Below are positions 46,396-56,258 of a stretch of 64,000 nucleotides of DNA, one piece after another. The notes beneath the pieces are model-generated. The model worked only from the letters and a program-made list of their open reading frames with translations, was not told where the DNA came from and did no database searches. Both the position numbers and the translations under genes were made by a program. The DNA is taken from the NCBI RefSeq assembly GCF_014652715.1, contig NZ_BMZI01000001.1:81842-145841 (forward strand), written 5' to 3'. Source of the stretch: Salinicola rhizosphaerae. Lineage in GTDB: Bacteria > Pseudomonadota > Gammaproteobacteria > Pseudomonadales > Halomonadaceae. Numbering within the stretch: position 1 is the first letter of the stretch; each line of letters begins with the position of its first letter.

Positions 46396-48459
46396 TCAGG
46401 TCACTCGCTGACCCGGCTGGGCGCCGCTATCCGGTGAGAGCAGGTAGATGCCCCCGTCATCGCCCGCGGCAAGTACCATGCCCTCGGAAACGCCGAAACG
46501 CATCTTGCGCGGCGCGAGATTGGCGACCATGACGGTGAGGCGGCCCTCGAGCGCTTCGGGCGCATAGGCCTTACGGATACCGGAGAAGACCGTGCGCGTC
46601 TCGCCGCCCAGGTCGAGCGTCAGCTCGAGCAGCTTGTTGGAACCCTCGACGTGCGCTGCCTTGGCGATTCTGGCGATACGCAGATCGACCTTGATGAAGT
46701 CATCGAAGGCGATCTCGTCGGCGATCGGATCATCGGCCAGCGGGCTGGAAGTCGCTGCATCGTCGGCAGAGGCCTTGCCGGTCAATTTCTTCTCTTCTTC
46801 GAGCACCTCTTTCGAGGCCTCGATCATGGCGTCGATCTTGTCGCTCTCGACGCGCGTCATCAACGGCTTGAATTTGCCGATCTCGTGCTCTTCGAGCACA
46901 TGCTGACGGCTTTCCCAGTCGAGCGAATCGACCTGCAGGAATATCCGCGCCTGTTCGGCCATTGCCGGCACCACGGGCTGCAGATAGACCATCAGGGTGC
47001 GGAACAGGTTGATGCCGACCGAGCAGATGTCGATCACTTCCTGCTCGCGACCGGCTTCCTTCGCCAGCACCCAAGGGGCTTTGTCGGCAATGTAGGTATT
47101 GGCTTCGTCGGCGAGCTCCATGATCCGGCGCATCGCACGGCCGAATTCACGCGCTTCGAAGTCTGCGGCAATCTCATCGCCGGCGTAGATGAAGCGCGCG
47201 AGGAGATCTGGCTCGGCACACTGCGCCGAGAGCTTTCCGCCACCGAGTTTCTTGATGAATCCGGCACAGCGGCTGGCGATGTTCACTACCTTGCCGACCA
47301 GGTCCGAATTCACCCGAGCGGCGAAGTCTGCCAGGTTGAGGTCGAGATCGTCGACGCCGGCGGTCAGCTTGGCGGCGAAGTAATAGCGCAGATATTCCGG
47401 ATTCAGATACTCGGCATAGGTCTGCGCCTTGATGAAAGTGCCGCGCGACTTCGACATTTTGGCGCCGTTGACGGTGACGAAACCGTGGCAGTTGACCCCG
47501 GTCGGCGTGCGCAGGCCGGCGCCTTCGAGCATGGCGGGCCAGAACAGTGCATGGAAGTAGACGATGTCCTTGCCGATGAAGTGATATACCTCAGCGGTGG
47601 AGTCAGCCTTCCAGTAGCTGTCGAAGTCGATCCCTGTCCGCTCGCACAGGTTCTGGAAGCTGGCGAGGTAACCAATCGGCGCATCCAGCCAGACGTAGAA
47701 ATATTTGCCCGGCGCGTCGGGTATCTCGAAGCCGAAGTAGGGCGCATCGCGAGAGATATCCCACTCGTTGAGACCGGCCGCGAACCACTCCTGCAGTTTG
47801 TTGGCGATCTGTGGCTGCACGCGGCCCGACCGGGTCCACTGCTTCAGAAACGTCTCGAAATCCGGCAGCTTGAAGAAGTAGTGGGTCGAGGTGCGCACTT
47901 CCGGCGTGGCCCCGCTGATCGCCGAGACCGGGTTGATCAGCTCGGCTGGCGTATAGGTCGCGCCGCACACTTCACAGTTGTCGCCGTACTGATCTTCGCT
48001 TTTGCACTTCGGGCAGGTGCCCTTGATGAAGCGGTCGGCCAGAAACAGGCCCTTGACCGGATCGTACATCTGCTCGATATCACGGGTGCTGATATGGCCG
48101 GCATCGCGCAGCGCGGTATAGATGCGCTCGCTATGAACGCGATTCTCGTCTGAATGCGTCGAATGGTAATTGTCGAAGGCGACGCCGAACCGGGCGAAAT
48201 CCGCCTGATGCTCCTCGCTGACCTTCGCGATCAGCTGCTCCGGCGTGATGCCTTCCTGCTCCGCACGCAGCATGATCGCCGTACCGTGAGCATCGTCGGC
48301 GCAGACGTAGTGGCAGTCATGGCCGCGGCTCTTCTGGAAACGCACCCAGATATCGGTCTGGATGTACTCCAGCAGATGACCCAAATGGATCGAGCCGTTG
48401 GCGTACGGCAGCGCGCTGGTGACGAGGATCTGGCGCGAGAGCGAGGCGTTGTTCGACAT
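46396..48459 (-). CDS. metG: Methionyl-tRNA synthetase
   Basis: 687 residues. HLGH (HIGH-type) near residue 26, zinc knuckle [18 protein letters not shown] near 145-165, KMSKS near 338 and a C-terminal EMAP/Trbp111 tRNA-binding domain (from about 580). The start at 48459 ([22 protein letters not shown]) is the family start; upstream sequence in the same frame is not coding. TACAAT at 48546-48551 could be its -10. Confidence 0.96.
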   Translation of the reverse strand: MSNNASLSRQILVTSALPYANGSIHLGHLLEYIQTDIWVRFQKSRGHDCHYVCADDAHGTAIMLRAEQEGITPEQLIAKVSEEHQADFARFGVAFDNYHSTHSDENRVHSERIYTALRDAGHISTRDIEQMYDPVKGLFLADRFIKGTCPKCKSEDQYGDNCEVCGATYTPAELINPVSAISGATPEVRTSTHYFFKLPDFETFLKQWTRSGRVQPQIANKLQEWFAAGLNEWDISRDAPYFGFEIPDAPGKYFYVWLDAPIGYLASFQNLCERTGIDFDSYWKADSTAEVYHFIGKDIVYFHALFWPAMLEGAGLRTPTGVNCHGFVTVNGAKMSKSRGTFIKAQTYAEYLNPEYLRYYFAAKLTAGVDDLDLNLADFAARVNSDLVGKVVNIASRCAGFIKKLGGGKLSAQCAEPDLLARFIYAGDEIAADFEAREFGRAMRRIMELADEANTYIADKAPWVLAKEAGREQEVIDICSVGINLFRTLMVYLQPVVPAMAEQARIFLQVDSLDWESRQHVLEEHEIGKFKPLMTRVESDKIDAMIEASKEVLEEEKKLTGKASADDAATSSPLADDPIADEIAFDDFIKVDLRIARIAKAAHVEGSNKLLELTLDLGGETRTVFSGIRKAYAPEALEGRLTVMVANLAPRKMRFGVSEGMVLAAGDDGGIYLLSPDSGAQPGQRVT

Positions 48460-48659
48460 GGTGACGTGGCGATTCCCGTGACGATACCCGCGACGCGCGA
48501 TGGCGCTGACGTCACGGGATGGATAGGCTGAAAACGTGGCCGAAGATTGTAGCATCGATGGCGGTGACTTTGCGTTCGCGACGTCCGGATGGGAGGGGCC
48601 GTCTGATGCCGCTTCCGACCGTTGTCTCCCGCCCGGCAGGTGTGCATGCCACCGTAGGT

Positions 48660-49652
48660 TCAGCCGTTGCTCACTCTCACCAAAGCCTTGCCGTTGAAGC
48701 TGCGCACGCGTAACGCTTCGAGGTGATGCGGCAGTTCCGAGAAAGGCTTGATCACCACATCTTCGCCAATGATTTTTTCCTCGGCCAACTCGGTCAGGAT
48801 GGTCTCGCCAGCGCGAGTGAGGTCGGCCCAATCACGGTCGTCACCGAAATTGTGAAGTGCACCGAGGGCGACTTCATGTAGTGACCACGTCTGTGAAAAT
48901 GGATCGCTGGGCCATTGCTCGACCCGACCGAGAACGCAGACCAAGTGGCCATTGGCTTTTAGGCAGGGCGCGAGCTGCTGGGCAACCTCCGCGCCTGCGG
49001 TATCGATCACGGCGTGGAACTGATGTTTCAAGCCTTCTGTGACGACGTCGTCAGCTGTCGTGAATACGCCCTCGGCGCCCATCCATTTCATTCTGAGGTG
49101 ATGGCGCTGACCGCAGATGACACTGGCGGAAAACCCTCTGGCACGGGCGAATTGCAGGGCATAGAGGCCAACGGCACCGCCCGCGCCGGAAATCAGTATT
49201 TCGGCGTCCTTGCGGTCAGGAATCTTATGCACTGCCTGCCACGCGGTGAGGGCGGGGCAAGGCATGGTTGCTGCGGTAAAAAGATCGAGCTCCGGCGGAA
49301 CGCGCATCAAGGCGCGTACCGGCACCGGCGTCAATTCGGCGAAGCTGCCGGGGCGACCGAGCGAGGTGTGGTAGGCAACGCGCTGTCCGATCCACGCCTT
49401 CGGCACGTTCTCACCTACCGCGATGACGCGACCAGCGCCGTCACATCCGGGCGTATGGCCAGGCGAGGCATTGCCGAGCAGTTTCCAGTCGACCGGATTG
49501 AGGCCGATGACGTCGTTGGCGATCAGTGCACAGCCGCGTTCCGGCTGCGGAAGGGGAAGGTCCTCCAGATGGAGTTCTTCAGGCTTGCCGCCGGACCCGC
49601 GCACCCAGGCAGAGTAGGTTTCAGGAATGGTTTGATCCGAGGACCACATCAT
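48660..49652 (-). CDS. Zinc-independent quinone oxidoreductase (MDR family)
   Basis: 330 residues of the medium-chain dehydrogenase/reductase superfamily, quinone oxidoreductase branch. GroES-like N-terminal part ([25 protein letters not shown]) and Rossmann motif [14 protein letters not shown] near 154-166. No zinc-binding cysteines of alcohol dehydrogenases. GAAGGA precedes the ATG. Last gene of the VOC-OYE-DJ-1-QOR unit; probably reduces quinones or enones with NADPH. Confidence 0.85.
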   Translation of the reverse strand: MMWSSDQTIPETYSAWVRGSGGKPEELHLEDLPLPQPERGCALIANDVIGLNPVDWKLLGNASPGHTPGCDGAGRVIAVGENVPKAWIGQRVAYHTSLGRPGSFAELTPVPVRALMRVPPELDLFTAATMPCPALTAWQAVHKIPDRKDAEILISGAGGAVGLYALQFARARGFSASVICGQRHHLRMKWMGAEGVFTTADDVVTEGLKHQFHAVIDTAGAEVAQQLAPCLKANGHLVCVLGRVEQWPSDPFSQTWSLHEVALGALHNFGDDRDWADLTRAGETILTELAEEKIIGEDVVIKPFSELPHHLEALRVRSFNGKALVRVSNG

Positions 49653-49670
49653 TAAGCATCCTTCAACGAG

Positions 49671-49694
49671 CTACCCGCCGTGAAAGGCGGGTAG
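49671..49694. other. Perfect 9-bp hairpin between the DJ-1 gene and the quinone reductase gene
   Basis: CTACCCGCC (49671-49679) and GGCGGGTAG (49686-49694), loop GTGAAA. No U-run on the transcribed strand. It may stabilise or divide the message. Confidence 0.5.
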
Positions 49695-49717
49695 GGAGAG
49701 AGTTGGCAAATAACGAC

Positions 49718-50407
49718 TCATCCGGCATCGAGCAACTGATCTCTGAGCGCTTTTGCGACGTCTGTGGCGGACTGAGGGTTCTGACCGGTGATCAGCCTGC
49801 CATCAACGACGACTTGCGGTGTCCACTCGGGACCTGGCTGCATCAACGCGCCGCGTTTCGCCAGTGTCGAGGACAGCAGATAAGGCACGATCTCTTCCAG
49901 GCCGACGGCGCGTTCCTCCGCATCGGTGAACGCGGCGACCTTACGACCCGCGACGAGATAGTCGCCGCTCGAAAGCTTGACGTTGACCAGCGCGGCGGGG
50001 CCGTGGCAAACCGCGCCGACAACTCCCCCTTGCTCCCATACCGCACGTGTCTGCGCATCGACGGCGGCGCTGTTGGTGAAGTCCCACATCGCGCCGTGGC
50101 CGCCAGCGAAGAAGATCGCCGAGTACTCTGAAGGCACGATGTCAGCAAGTTTCAGCGTCTGGCGGATAGACTGACGGAAAGTATCGTCCTGCCAGTAACG
50201 CGCGTTGGTCGTGTCGTCGAGATCGAGCCCGTCGACCGGTGGCTCACCGCCGAAGATCGACGCAAAGCGAACAGGAATTTCCGCGGCCTCCAAAACGGCC
50301 AAGGGGTGTGTGACTTCCGAAAGATAAAATCCGGTTGGGCCGCCACCTTCACCCTTCGTACCGTGACTCGTCATGACAATGAGAACTGGTTTTAGCGCTT
50401 TGGCCAT
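49718..50407 (-). CDS. DJ-1/PfpI-family protein (Hsp31-like)
   Basis: 229 residues. The nucleophile elbow AVCHGPAAL holds Cys134 and His135; AGGHGAMWDF precedes it. This pattern is that of Hsp31/glyoxalase III-type proteins that act on methylglyoxal or glycated substrates. AGGAGGA before the ATG. Sits between the Old Yellow Enzyme and quinone reductase genes, which supports a role in reactive carbonyl defence. Confidence 0.88.
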   Translation of the reverse strand: MAKALKPVLIVMTSHGTKGEGGGPTGFYLSEVTHPLAVLEAAEIPVRFASIFGGEPPVDGLDLDDTTNARYWQDDTFRQSIRQTLKLADIVPSEYSAIFFAGGHGAMWDFTNSAAVDAQTRAVWEQGGVVGAVCHGPAALVNVKLSSGDYLVAGRKVAAFTDAEERAVGLEEIVPYLLSSTLAKRGALMQPGPEWTPQVVVDGRLITGQNPQSATDVAKALRDQLLDAG

Positions 50408-50439
50408 ACAAATTCCTCCTGATCATTACGGCTGCCTGG

Positions 50440-51552
50440 TTAGACGTCGGCTTTTCTGCCCGAATATGGCGGATAGTCGGTGTAGCCGTGAGCGTCGCCA
50501 CCGTAGTAGAGCGCCATGTCAGGCTCGGCGACGGGCCAGCCATGCCGATAGCGCTCGACCAGGTCGGGGTTGGCGACATAAGGGGAGCCGAAGGCGGCCA
50601 GGTCGATCGTGCCGGCGTCGAGCAGGGCGTTCGCTTTATCCAGATTCAAGCCGCCAGCCAGAATCAGCGTGCCATCGTAAGAGCTGCGGAACTGTTCCAG
50701 AAAGCCTTCCGGCATGGCCGGTGCGCCGCGGCTAGCTTGATCCATGATGTGGATGAACGCGATACCACGATGACCCAGTTCCTTGGCGAGGTAGAGAAAC
50801 GTTTCCTCTTCGCCGTCGAAGTCACCCAGGTCGTGAAGGCGGCCGAACGGCGACAAACGGATACCGACGCGGCTCGCACCGATACGTGCGATACAGGCAT
50901 CGACAACCTCCAGAGCGAACCGGGCACGGTTCTCCGTAGTATCACCGCCATACTGGTCGGATCGGTCATTGATGGCGCCATTGATGAACTGTTCGACGAG
51001 ATAGCCGTTCGCACCGTGAATCTCGACACCATCGAAACCAGCTTCCACCGCGTTTTCCGCCGCTTTTGCGAAGTCTTCGATCACGCGTCCGACTTCTGCC
51101 GTGGTCAGCGCATGCGGCTTGCTGGCAGGAACGAATCCGGCGTTGCCATTCTCGTCGTAGCCGAAAGCGGAAGAGTTCTCGGCCTGGAGGCTGGTCGGGC
51201 TGACCGGTGCTTTGCCATCCTCCTGCAACGAGACGTGAGACATACGGCCGACGTGCCATATCTGGGTAAATATGGAACCTCCCTGATCGTGAACGCGGTC
51301 CGTGACCTTGGACCAGGCTGCGATCTGATCGGCGTTCCATAATCCGGGGCAGTCGACGAAGCCGTTACCTTCCCGCGAGATCGGCGTACCTTCGGTGACG
51401 ATCATGCCGGCACCCGCTCGCTGGCCGTAGTAGCGAACCATCTCCGCGGTGGGGACATAACCCGGGGCACGTGCCCGGGTCATGGGAGCCATCACCGCGC
51501 GATTCTTTAGCTTCAATCCCTCTAGATCGTAGCTGTCGAAAAGTGTTGGCAT
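50440..51552 (-). CDS. Old Yellow Enzyme-type alkene reductase
   Basis: 370-residue FMN TIM-barrel enzyme that reduces activated C=C bonds with NAD(P)H. His179 and Asn182 in EIHGANGYL bind the substrate carbonyl and Tyr184 donates the proton. MAPMTRARAPGYVPT, the FMN region, and YGGDTTENRARF are typical of NemA/OPR-like members. AAGGAG precedes the ATG. Starts 11 bp after the VOC gene. Confidence 0.93.
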   Translation of the reverse strand: MPTLFDSYDLEGLKLKNRAVMAPMTRARAPGYVPTAEMVRYYGQRAGAGMIVTEGTPISREGNGFVDCPGLWNADQIAAWSKVTDRVHDQGGSIFTQIWHVGRMSHVSLQEDGKAPVSPTSLQAENSSAFGYDENGNAGFVPASKPHALTTAEVGRVIEDFAKAAENAVEAGFDGVEIHGANGYLVEQFINGAINDRSDQYGGDTTENRARFALEVVDACIARIGASRVGIRLSPFGRLHDLGDFDGEEETFLYLAKELGHRGIAFIHIMDQASRGAPAMPEGFLEQFRSSYDGTLILAGGLNLDKANALLDAGTIDLAAFGSPYVANPDLVERYRHGWPVAEPDMALYYGGDAHGYTDYPPYSGRKADV

Positions 51553-51563
51553 GACGAGGCTCC

Positions 51564-52061
51564 TTAGTTGTAGGCACCAGCTGAGTAGGTCAGCTCATAG
51601 CTGTGGCTGTAGATTTCGAAGATGTTGCCGAACGGATCTTCCATGTAAACCATGCGATATGGCTTTTCGTTGGGGTAGTACTCGCGAACTGGCATCCGCT
51701 GCTTGCCGCCTGCGGCCACGACGCGCTCGGCGAGACCCTCGACGTCGGGATCTTGGACACAGAAATGGAAGACGCCGGACTTCCAGTATTCGAAGTTGTT
51801 CTCCGGACGTTCGGCGTTGGCGAACTCGAAGATTTCGACGCCGACGCGATCACCCGTGGAGAGGTGAGCAATTTTGAACGACCCCCAGTTCGGGCCGAAG
51901 ACATCGGAACACATGACGCCGATGGCGCTATCGTCTTCTTCGACCTGGGTTGGCGGCATGATGAGATACCAGCCCATCACTTCGGTGTAGAATTTGACCG
52001 CCGCCTCGAGGTCGGTAACCGAAAGACCGATGTGCGAAAATGCTCTGGGAAATACGGGCAT
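51564..52061 (-). CDS. VOC-family glyoxalase/dioxygenase-fold protein
   Basis: 165 residues with the two beta-alpha-beta-beta-beta halves of the vicinal oxygen chelate fold: HIGLSVTDLEAAVKFYTEVMGW opens it, FHFCVQDPDVEGL and DPFGNIFEIYSHSYE end it. His and Glu residues in these halves could bind a metal. First gene of the four-gene unit, GAGGGA before the ATG, 100 bp from the divergent LysR gene. Confidence 0.87.
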   Translation of the reverse strand: MPVFPRAFSHIGLSVTDLEAAVKFYTEVMGWYLIMPPTQVEEDDSAIGVMCSDVFGPNWGSFKIAHLSTGDRVGVEIFEFANAERPENNFEYWKSGVFHFCVQDPDVEGLAERVVAAGGKQRMPVREYYPNEKPYRMVYMEDPFGNIFEIYSHSYELTYSAGAYN

Positions 52062-52161
52062 GAAAGAATCCCTCGTTTGTGTGTGAGAACTCCATCGATG
52101 TTAGATCTGCACGGGCATAAGGAAAACGAGGTGTGGTTAATACATATTATAAGAATTCGTT
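52062..52161. promoter_or_regulatory. Divergent promoter region of the VOC unit and its LysR gene
   Basis: A 100-bp AT-rich gap. The TATTATAAG sequence near 52146-52154 could be the -10 zone for the LysR gene and forms part of a near-palindrome, TTATAAT/ATTATAA, as expected for a LysR T-N11-A site. A minus-strand -35/-10 pair (TTTTCC, TAACAT, 17 bp) is weak. Confidence 0.4.
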
Positions 52162-53049
52162 ATGATTAATCCCCAGTGGGCGCTTAGTTTTGCCACGTTG
52201 GTCGAGCAGGGCAGCTTTACTCGCGCTGCGGCGCATCTTGATCTCACGCAGGCCGCGGTCAGCCAGCATATCCGTCATTTGGAGCAGCATTTGGGGCCAT
52301 TGTTGCTTCGTCGGTCACGTAAGCTCGAATTGACGCCGGCTGGTGAGGCGATGCTCGTGTATTGTCGGGATATCGACGCGGCAGCGCGGCGACTACAGGT
52401 GAAACTGGAAGATCGCGACACCGACAGTGGAGAAATCAGTCTCATTACGCCGGGCAGCGTGGGACTCCGCCTGTATCCCATCCTGCTCGATCTACAGGCC
52501 AAGCAGCCCCATATCGCGATTCGACATCGCTTTGCGCCGGATTACGAAGTCATTGATGCTGTCTCCCACAACCGCTTCGAGCTCGGACTGGTGACGCTAA
52601 AGCCGGAGGACCAGAGCTTGACGGCGACGCCATTTCTCGAAGAGGCCTTGGAGCTAGTGTTGCCCGCTAATGCCGACGTCAGCACCTGGCAGGATCTCGA
52701 ACGTTTGGGGTTCATCGATCATCCTGATGGCAAAGCGATGGCTACTCGGCTGCTAGCCCGGCGTTTCCCGGGTAACCCGGGATTCGACAAGCTGCCCAAA
52801 CATGGCTTCATCAACCAGATCGGCTTGATCCTGGAACCCGTTGCCAGAGGGTTCGGATTCACCGTCGTGCCCCGTTACGCGAGAGAGGCCTTTCACATGC
52901 CTGCAGCTATCAAGGTCTTTCCCTACGAGAAGCCAATCATTGATACGCTGTGGCTGATTCATCGTGCCGAGTGGCCGTTGACCGCTAGAACACGCCGTGT
53001 TCTGGAAAGTCTAAGCCGACAGATTGCTTCTGGGCCTGATTTGTCTTGA
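52162..53049 (+). CDS. LysR-family regulator of the VOC-OYE-DJ-1-QOR unit
   Basis: 295 residues. N-terminal winged helix (FATLVEQGSFTRAAAHLDLTQAAVSQHIRHLEQHLG, residues 9-44) and a substrate-binding-like effector domain from about 90. Transcribed divergently from the unit, the classic layout for LysR control. Effector probably a reactive carbonyl or quinone, but that is inferred from the genes only. No strong ribosome binding site. Confidence 0.88.
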   Translation: MINPQWALSFATLVEQGSFTRAAAHLDLTQAAVSQHIRHLEQHLGPLLLRRSRKLELTPAGEAMLVYCRDIDAAARRLQVKLEDRDTDSGEISLITPGSVGLRLYPILLDLQAKQPHIAIRHRFAPDYEVIDAVSHNRFELGLVTLKPEDQSLTATPFLEEALELVLPANADVSTWQDLERLGFIDHPDGKAMATRLLARRFPGNPGFDKLPKHGFINQIGLILEPVARGFGFTVVPRYAREAFHMPAAIKVFPYEKPIIDTLWLIHRAEWPLTARTRRVLESLSRQIASGPDLS

Positions 53050-53077
53050 GTCAGGCGAAGTCCGCTGGATCGCCTTC

Positions 53078-53111
53078 TATCTCGGCTGATTACGTATCTC
53101 GGCTGACTGCG
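53078..53111. repeat. Two-copy 17-bp direct repeat between the two LysR genes
   Basis: TATCTCGGCTGATTACG (53078-53094) followed at once by TATCTCGGCTGACTGCG (53095-53111), in the 77-bp gap between two converging genes. Confidence 0.6.
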
Positions 53112-53126
53112 ACAGCGAACGACGCA

Positions 53127-54041
53127 TCAGGCGCCGTAGGCACGGCCAGGCAGTGATCGAGCCAGACGATCCCTGAACCAGATGTGAGCCGGATCGCTGT
53201 GAACGCGCTCGTGCCAGACCAGCAGCTTCGTGAATCCCTCGATCGCGATGGGGGGGCGAAACGCGGTCAATCCAGAGGTGTCTTCAAGCAGCCGCCCAGG
53301 CACCAGCGCACAAACATCCGAATTCCTAACGATTTCGAGAAGAATCATGAAGCTGGGCACTGTCGCGACGACATGCCTGGTCAACCCCTTTGCGGCCAGT
53401 GCCGCATCCGTGGCGCCCTGAAAATGCGTGCCATCATGGGACATCAAGGCGTGGTCAAGGCTGCAGAAGCTTTCCAGTGATAGCGATCCCTCGGAAAGTG
53501 CAGGATGCCCGTGGCGAACGACCCCGATGTAGCTTTCCTCAAAGAGTTTTCGCGCTCGTAATGTGTCCGGTGCCATGTCGGGTGTCACTAGTGCCATATC
53601 CAACTCGCGATCTTCGAGCTGGCGAGCGAAGCTGGCACTGGTTACCGATTGAACGGCGATTTTCACTCCCGGAGCTTCCCGTCGTAGCGCGCTCAGAAAA
53701 GGCACTATGATGGCGTGCTGTGCATAGTCCGTAGCCGCGATGTGAACCGTGGTCTCGGCAGTACCGGGGTCGAAGTCCTCGGGCTTCAGTAAATGCTCGA
53801 CGTTGGCCAGCACGGATGCCAGTGGCACGGTTAGCGCTTCGGCCCGTGGCGTGGGTCGCAACCCCCTCTGAGTGCGAACGAACAGGGGATCTTGGAAGGT
53901 ATCGCGAAGGCGCGCCAGCATGCCGCTAACGGCGGGCTGCGTCAGGCCTAATCGCTCGGCAGCGCGGGTGACTGATTGGGTTTCGAGCAGCGCATTCAGC
54001 GCCCTCAGAAGATTGAGATCGATCTTTGAGATATTGCTCAA
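53127..54041 (-). CDS. LysR-family regulator, divergent to the SRPBCC gene
   Basis: 304 residues of the LysR family, LeuO/NodD-like. The winged helix is ALNALLETQSVTRAAERLGLTQPAVSGMLARLRDTF. Start is TTG at 54041 with AGGT upstream; no in-frame ATG fits better. It lies 116 bp from the divergent SRPBCC gene, its likely target. Confidence 0.87.
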   Translation of the reverse strand: MSNISKIDLNLLRALNALLETQSVTRAAERLGLTQPAVSGMLARLRDTFQDPLFVRTQRGLRPTPRAEALTVPLASVLANVEHLLKPEDFDPGTAETTVHIAATDYAQHAIIVPFLSALRREAPGVKIAVQSVTSASFARQLEDRELDMALVTPDMAPDTLRARKLFEESYIGVVRHGHPALSEGSLSLESFCSLDHALMSHDGTHFQGATDAALAAKGLTRHVVATVPSFMILLEIVRNSDVCALVPGRLLEDTSGLTAFRPPIAIEGFTKLLVWHERVHSDPAHIWFRDRLARSLPGRAYGA

Positions 54042-54157
54042 GCTGATACCTGAAATATCCTATTCTAATTGGCGTTATATCTTGCCTGCGGCCATATTGC
54101 CATCCCACTGATGTGGTAACACGTTTCTTTCAGCATGTTTTAGCAGGGAGACAGACG

Positions 54158-54670
54158 ATGAGCGATATTATTTGGCCCCAAGGTTTTGTACCCGGATTCA
54201 CGGACAATTTCTGTTCGAACGAAGTAATCGTGCAAGGGCTCACCACAGAGCAGATTTGGCCCTTTCTGGCCAATCCAACGCGCTGGCCTGATTACTACCA
54301 AAATTCCTCCAGTGTGAAAATTCATGATGGTACGGGGCCGGAACTGGAGCACGGAACCCGCTTTTTCTTCAAAACATTTGGCTTTCCGGTCGAATCGCGT
54401 TGTGTCGAATACGTACCTCCAGTCGAAGGGCAGCCTGCGCGGCTTGCCTGGCACGGCTGGTTCGGAAATGAGGGCGCTGACGACCGACTGGATGTCCATC
54501 ACGCTTGGTTGATCGAAGACCTCTCCGCGGGTCGCGTGCGGATCCTCACTCAGGAAACCCAGAACGGCAATCCGGCAAAAGAGCTCGCTCAGACCGTGCC
54601 CAATCCTATGATCAATGGCCATCAAGAGTGGCTCGACGGGCTGGTGCAGGCAGCGAGGCAGGCAGGCTGA
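54158..54670 (+). CDS. SRPBCC (START/Bet v 1-like) domain protein
   Basis: 170 residues with the VIVQGLTTEQIWPFLANPTRWPDYY opening and a hydrophobic-cavity fold expected of SRPBCC proteins (polyketide cyclase-like). They bind lipophilic ligands, sometimes as cyclase or hydrolase. CAGGGAG precedes the ATG. Ligand unknown. Confidence 0.8.
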   Translation: MSDIIWPQGFVPGFTDNFCSNEVIVQGLTTEQIWPFLANPTRWPDYYQNSSSVKIHDGTGPELEHGTRFFFKTFGFPVESRCVEYVPPVEGQPARLAWHGWFGNEGADDRLDVHHAWLIEDLSAGRVRILTQETQNGNPAKELAQTVPNPMINGHQEWLDGLVQAARQAG

Positions 54671-54782
54671 GATTGCATGCTTTTCTGCCTTGTGGGACAA
54701 CTTATCGCTCGCTACCCGACCTGCCTGCTATGTGGCTGTGGCAGGTAAGCGCTGTCTTCGCATGCCGATAGGATTTCCCTTC

Positions 54783-55922
54783 GTGACCATTTCTCGTCGC
54801 CGCTTCGTCAAGGCCCTGGCCACCATTGGAGCATTGAGCAATGCTCAGTCGCTGTTTGCAAAGTCGCCTGCGCCGACCTTGCCACTGGAAGTCGCCGTGC
54901 GCTCACCGTGGCTGGCGAATCAGGTTGCGCTCACGAGTCAAGGCCGACTGTTTCTCGGGCTGCCTCGCCATGAACTCGCGGTCGAGACGCCTTCGGTCGC
55001 GAGACGCGAGTCCGACGGATCGCTGAGGCCATTTCCCGGCGGAGGCTGGAATGCCTGGCAGCCCGGCGACGATGGCATCGACGCCTTCGTTTACATCAAC
55101 TCGGTGCATATCTTTGCCGATGACACGGTATGGTGTGTCGATCAGGGGATCTTGAGCGGTAAAGGGGCCGCCGACGCCAACGCGGCATTGGATGATCGTG
55201 CCAGGAAAATCGTCCAGCTGGATGCCGAGAGTGGGGCTGTCATCGATGTTCTGCGCTTCGATCCGACGATCCTTCCGCAAGGCGCCAAACTGAATGACAT
55301 TCGGCGACATGGATCAACGCTTTACGTGACCGACTCCGGGCTCGGCGCGCTGATCGTGCACGATCAGACAAGCGGCAAGACGCTTCGGAGGCTTTCCGGG
55401 ATGGCGCCAATGTTGGCAATCCCCGGGAAGATGCCGGCGGGATTGGCGAGCCGTCTTAAAGGTCGCGAGTTTCATCCGCCGAACAGCGATTTCCTTGAAG
55501 TAACCGGAGACGGAGAATGGCTCTACTGGTCCGCACCCACCGGACCCTTCTATCGCATCCGCACCTCGTTTCTGAAAGATGAGCGCCTCGATGACGAGGC
55601 ATTGCTCGCTCACGTCGAGCCTGTTGCAGATATCACTTTCTCCAGTGGCTGCTCAATGGACAGTCGAGGAAATCTCTATCTTTCGGAAACCACGACAGGG
55701 CGAATTACGTTGCTCACGAGCGACCGGCGCCAGGTCACTTTGGTCGACGATCCTGACTTGATGCGCCCCGACGGAAGCTTCATCAGTCATGACCGAAGAC
55801 TCTATATTCCGGTCAAGACGCCGCCTGCGGCCTATGCGGATACCGATGCGCCGTATGTGATTTACTCGGTTGGGCTGCCCGAACGTTTCGAGGGCATCGC
55901 GCTCGGCGGGCCAGTTGGCTAA
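54783..55922 (+). CDS. Tat-exported major royal jelly protein/yellow-like beta-propeller protein
   Basis: 379 residues from a GTG at 54783 with AGGA upstream (ATG at 54762 is possible). TISRRRFVKALATIGAL is a twin-arginine signal. Mature sequence has repeats such as LNDIRRHGSTLYVTDSGLGALIVHD and the SGCSMDSRGNLYLSETT segment typical of bacterial MRJP/yellow proteins and SMP-30-like propellers. Proteins of this kind bind sugars or lactones; activity not known. Confidence 0.78.
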   Translation: MTISRRRFVKALATIGALSNAQSLFAKSPAPTLPLEVAVRSPWLANQVALTSQGRLFLGLPRHELAVETPSVARRESDGSLRPFPGGGWNAWQPGDDGIDAFVYINSVHIFADDTVWCVDQGILSGKGAADANAALDDRARKIVQLDAESGAVIDVLRFDPTILPQGAKLNDIRRHGSTLYVTDSGLGALIVHDQTSGKTLRRLSGMAPMLAIPGKMPAGLASRLKGREFHPPNSDFLEVTGDGEWLYWSAPTGPFYRIRTSFLKDERLDDEALLAHVEPVADITFSSGCSMDSRGNLYLSETTTGRITLLTSDRRQVTLVDDPDLMRPDGSFISHDRRLYIPVKTPPAAYADTDAPYVIYSVGLPERFEGIALGGPVG

Positions 55923-56258
55923 CCCCGCAGGGGACTCATCGTCGTAGTCAACGGTTTCAGGCAGTGAGTGGCGGTTTTTAACTCGGACTGGCGATACGTT
56001 ATCGTTGTATCGACGGAGCCACTGTTGGTTGCGGCGGTCCAGCAGATAGAGGCGGGTATATCGCGAAGCTTTTCTTAGCAAAGGGTAACTGCTCGCGGAC
56101 ACCCCTCCGCTTTCGTGGCTGTGACATAGTCTCTCGATTACTGCTTTGACGGCACATCAAATGTTCAGGTGGCTGAATGGACCGCAATCCAATCGCCTGT
56201 GATCTCAGTGCATCACGTCATGTGCATCTGGGTATCCATTTTCCGATAACGGTTCTCT
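55923..56258. other. 336-bp spacer
   Basis: Lower in GC than the flanks. I see no gene, repeat or clear promoter. Several short open frames lack ribosome binding sites and codon bias. Confidence 0.4.

Noticed and set aside
46651-48153. A 500-codon plus-strand frame over metG
   Set aside because: Antisense shadow; metG has all synthetase motifs.
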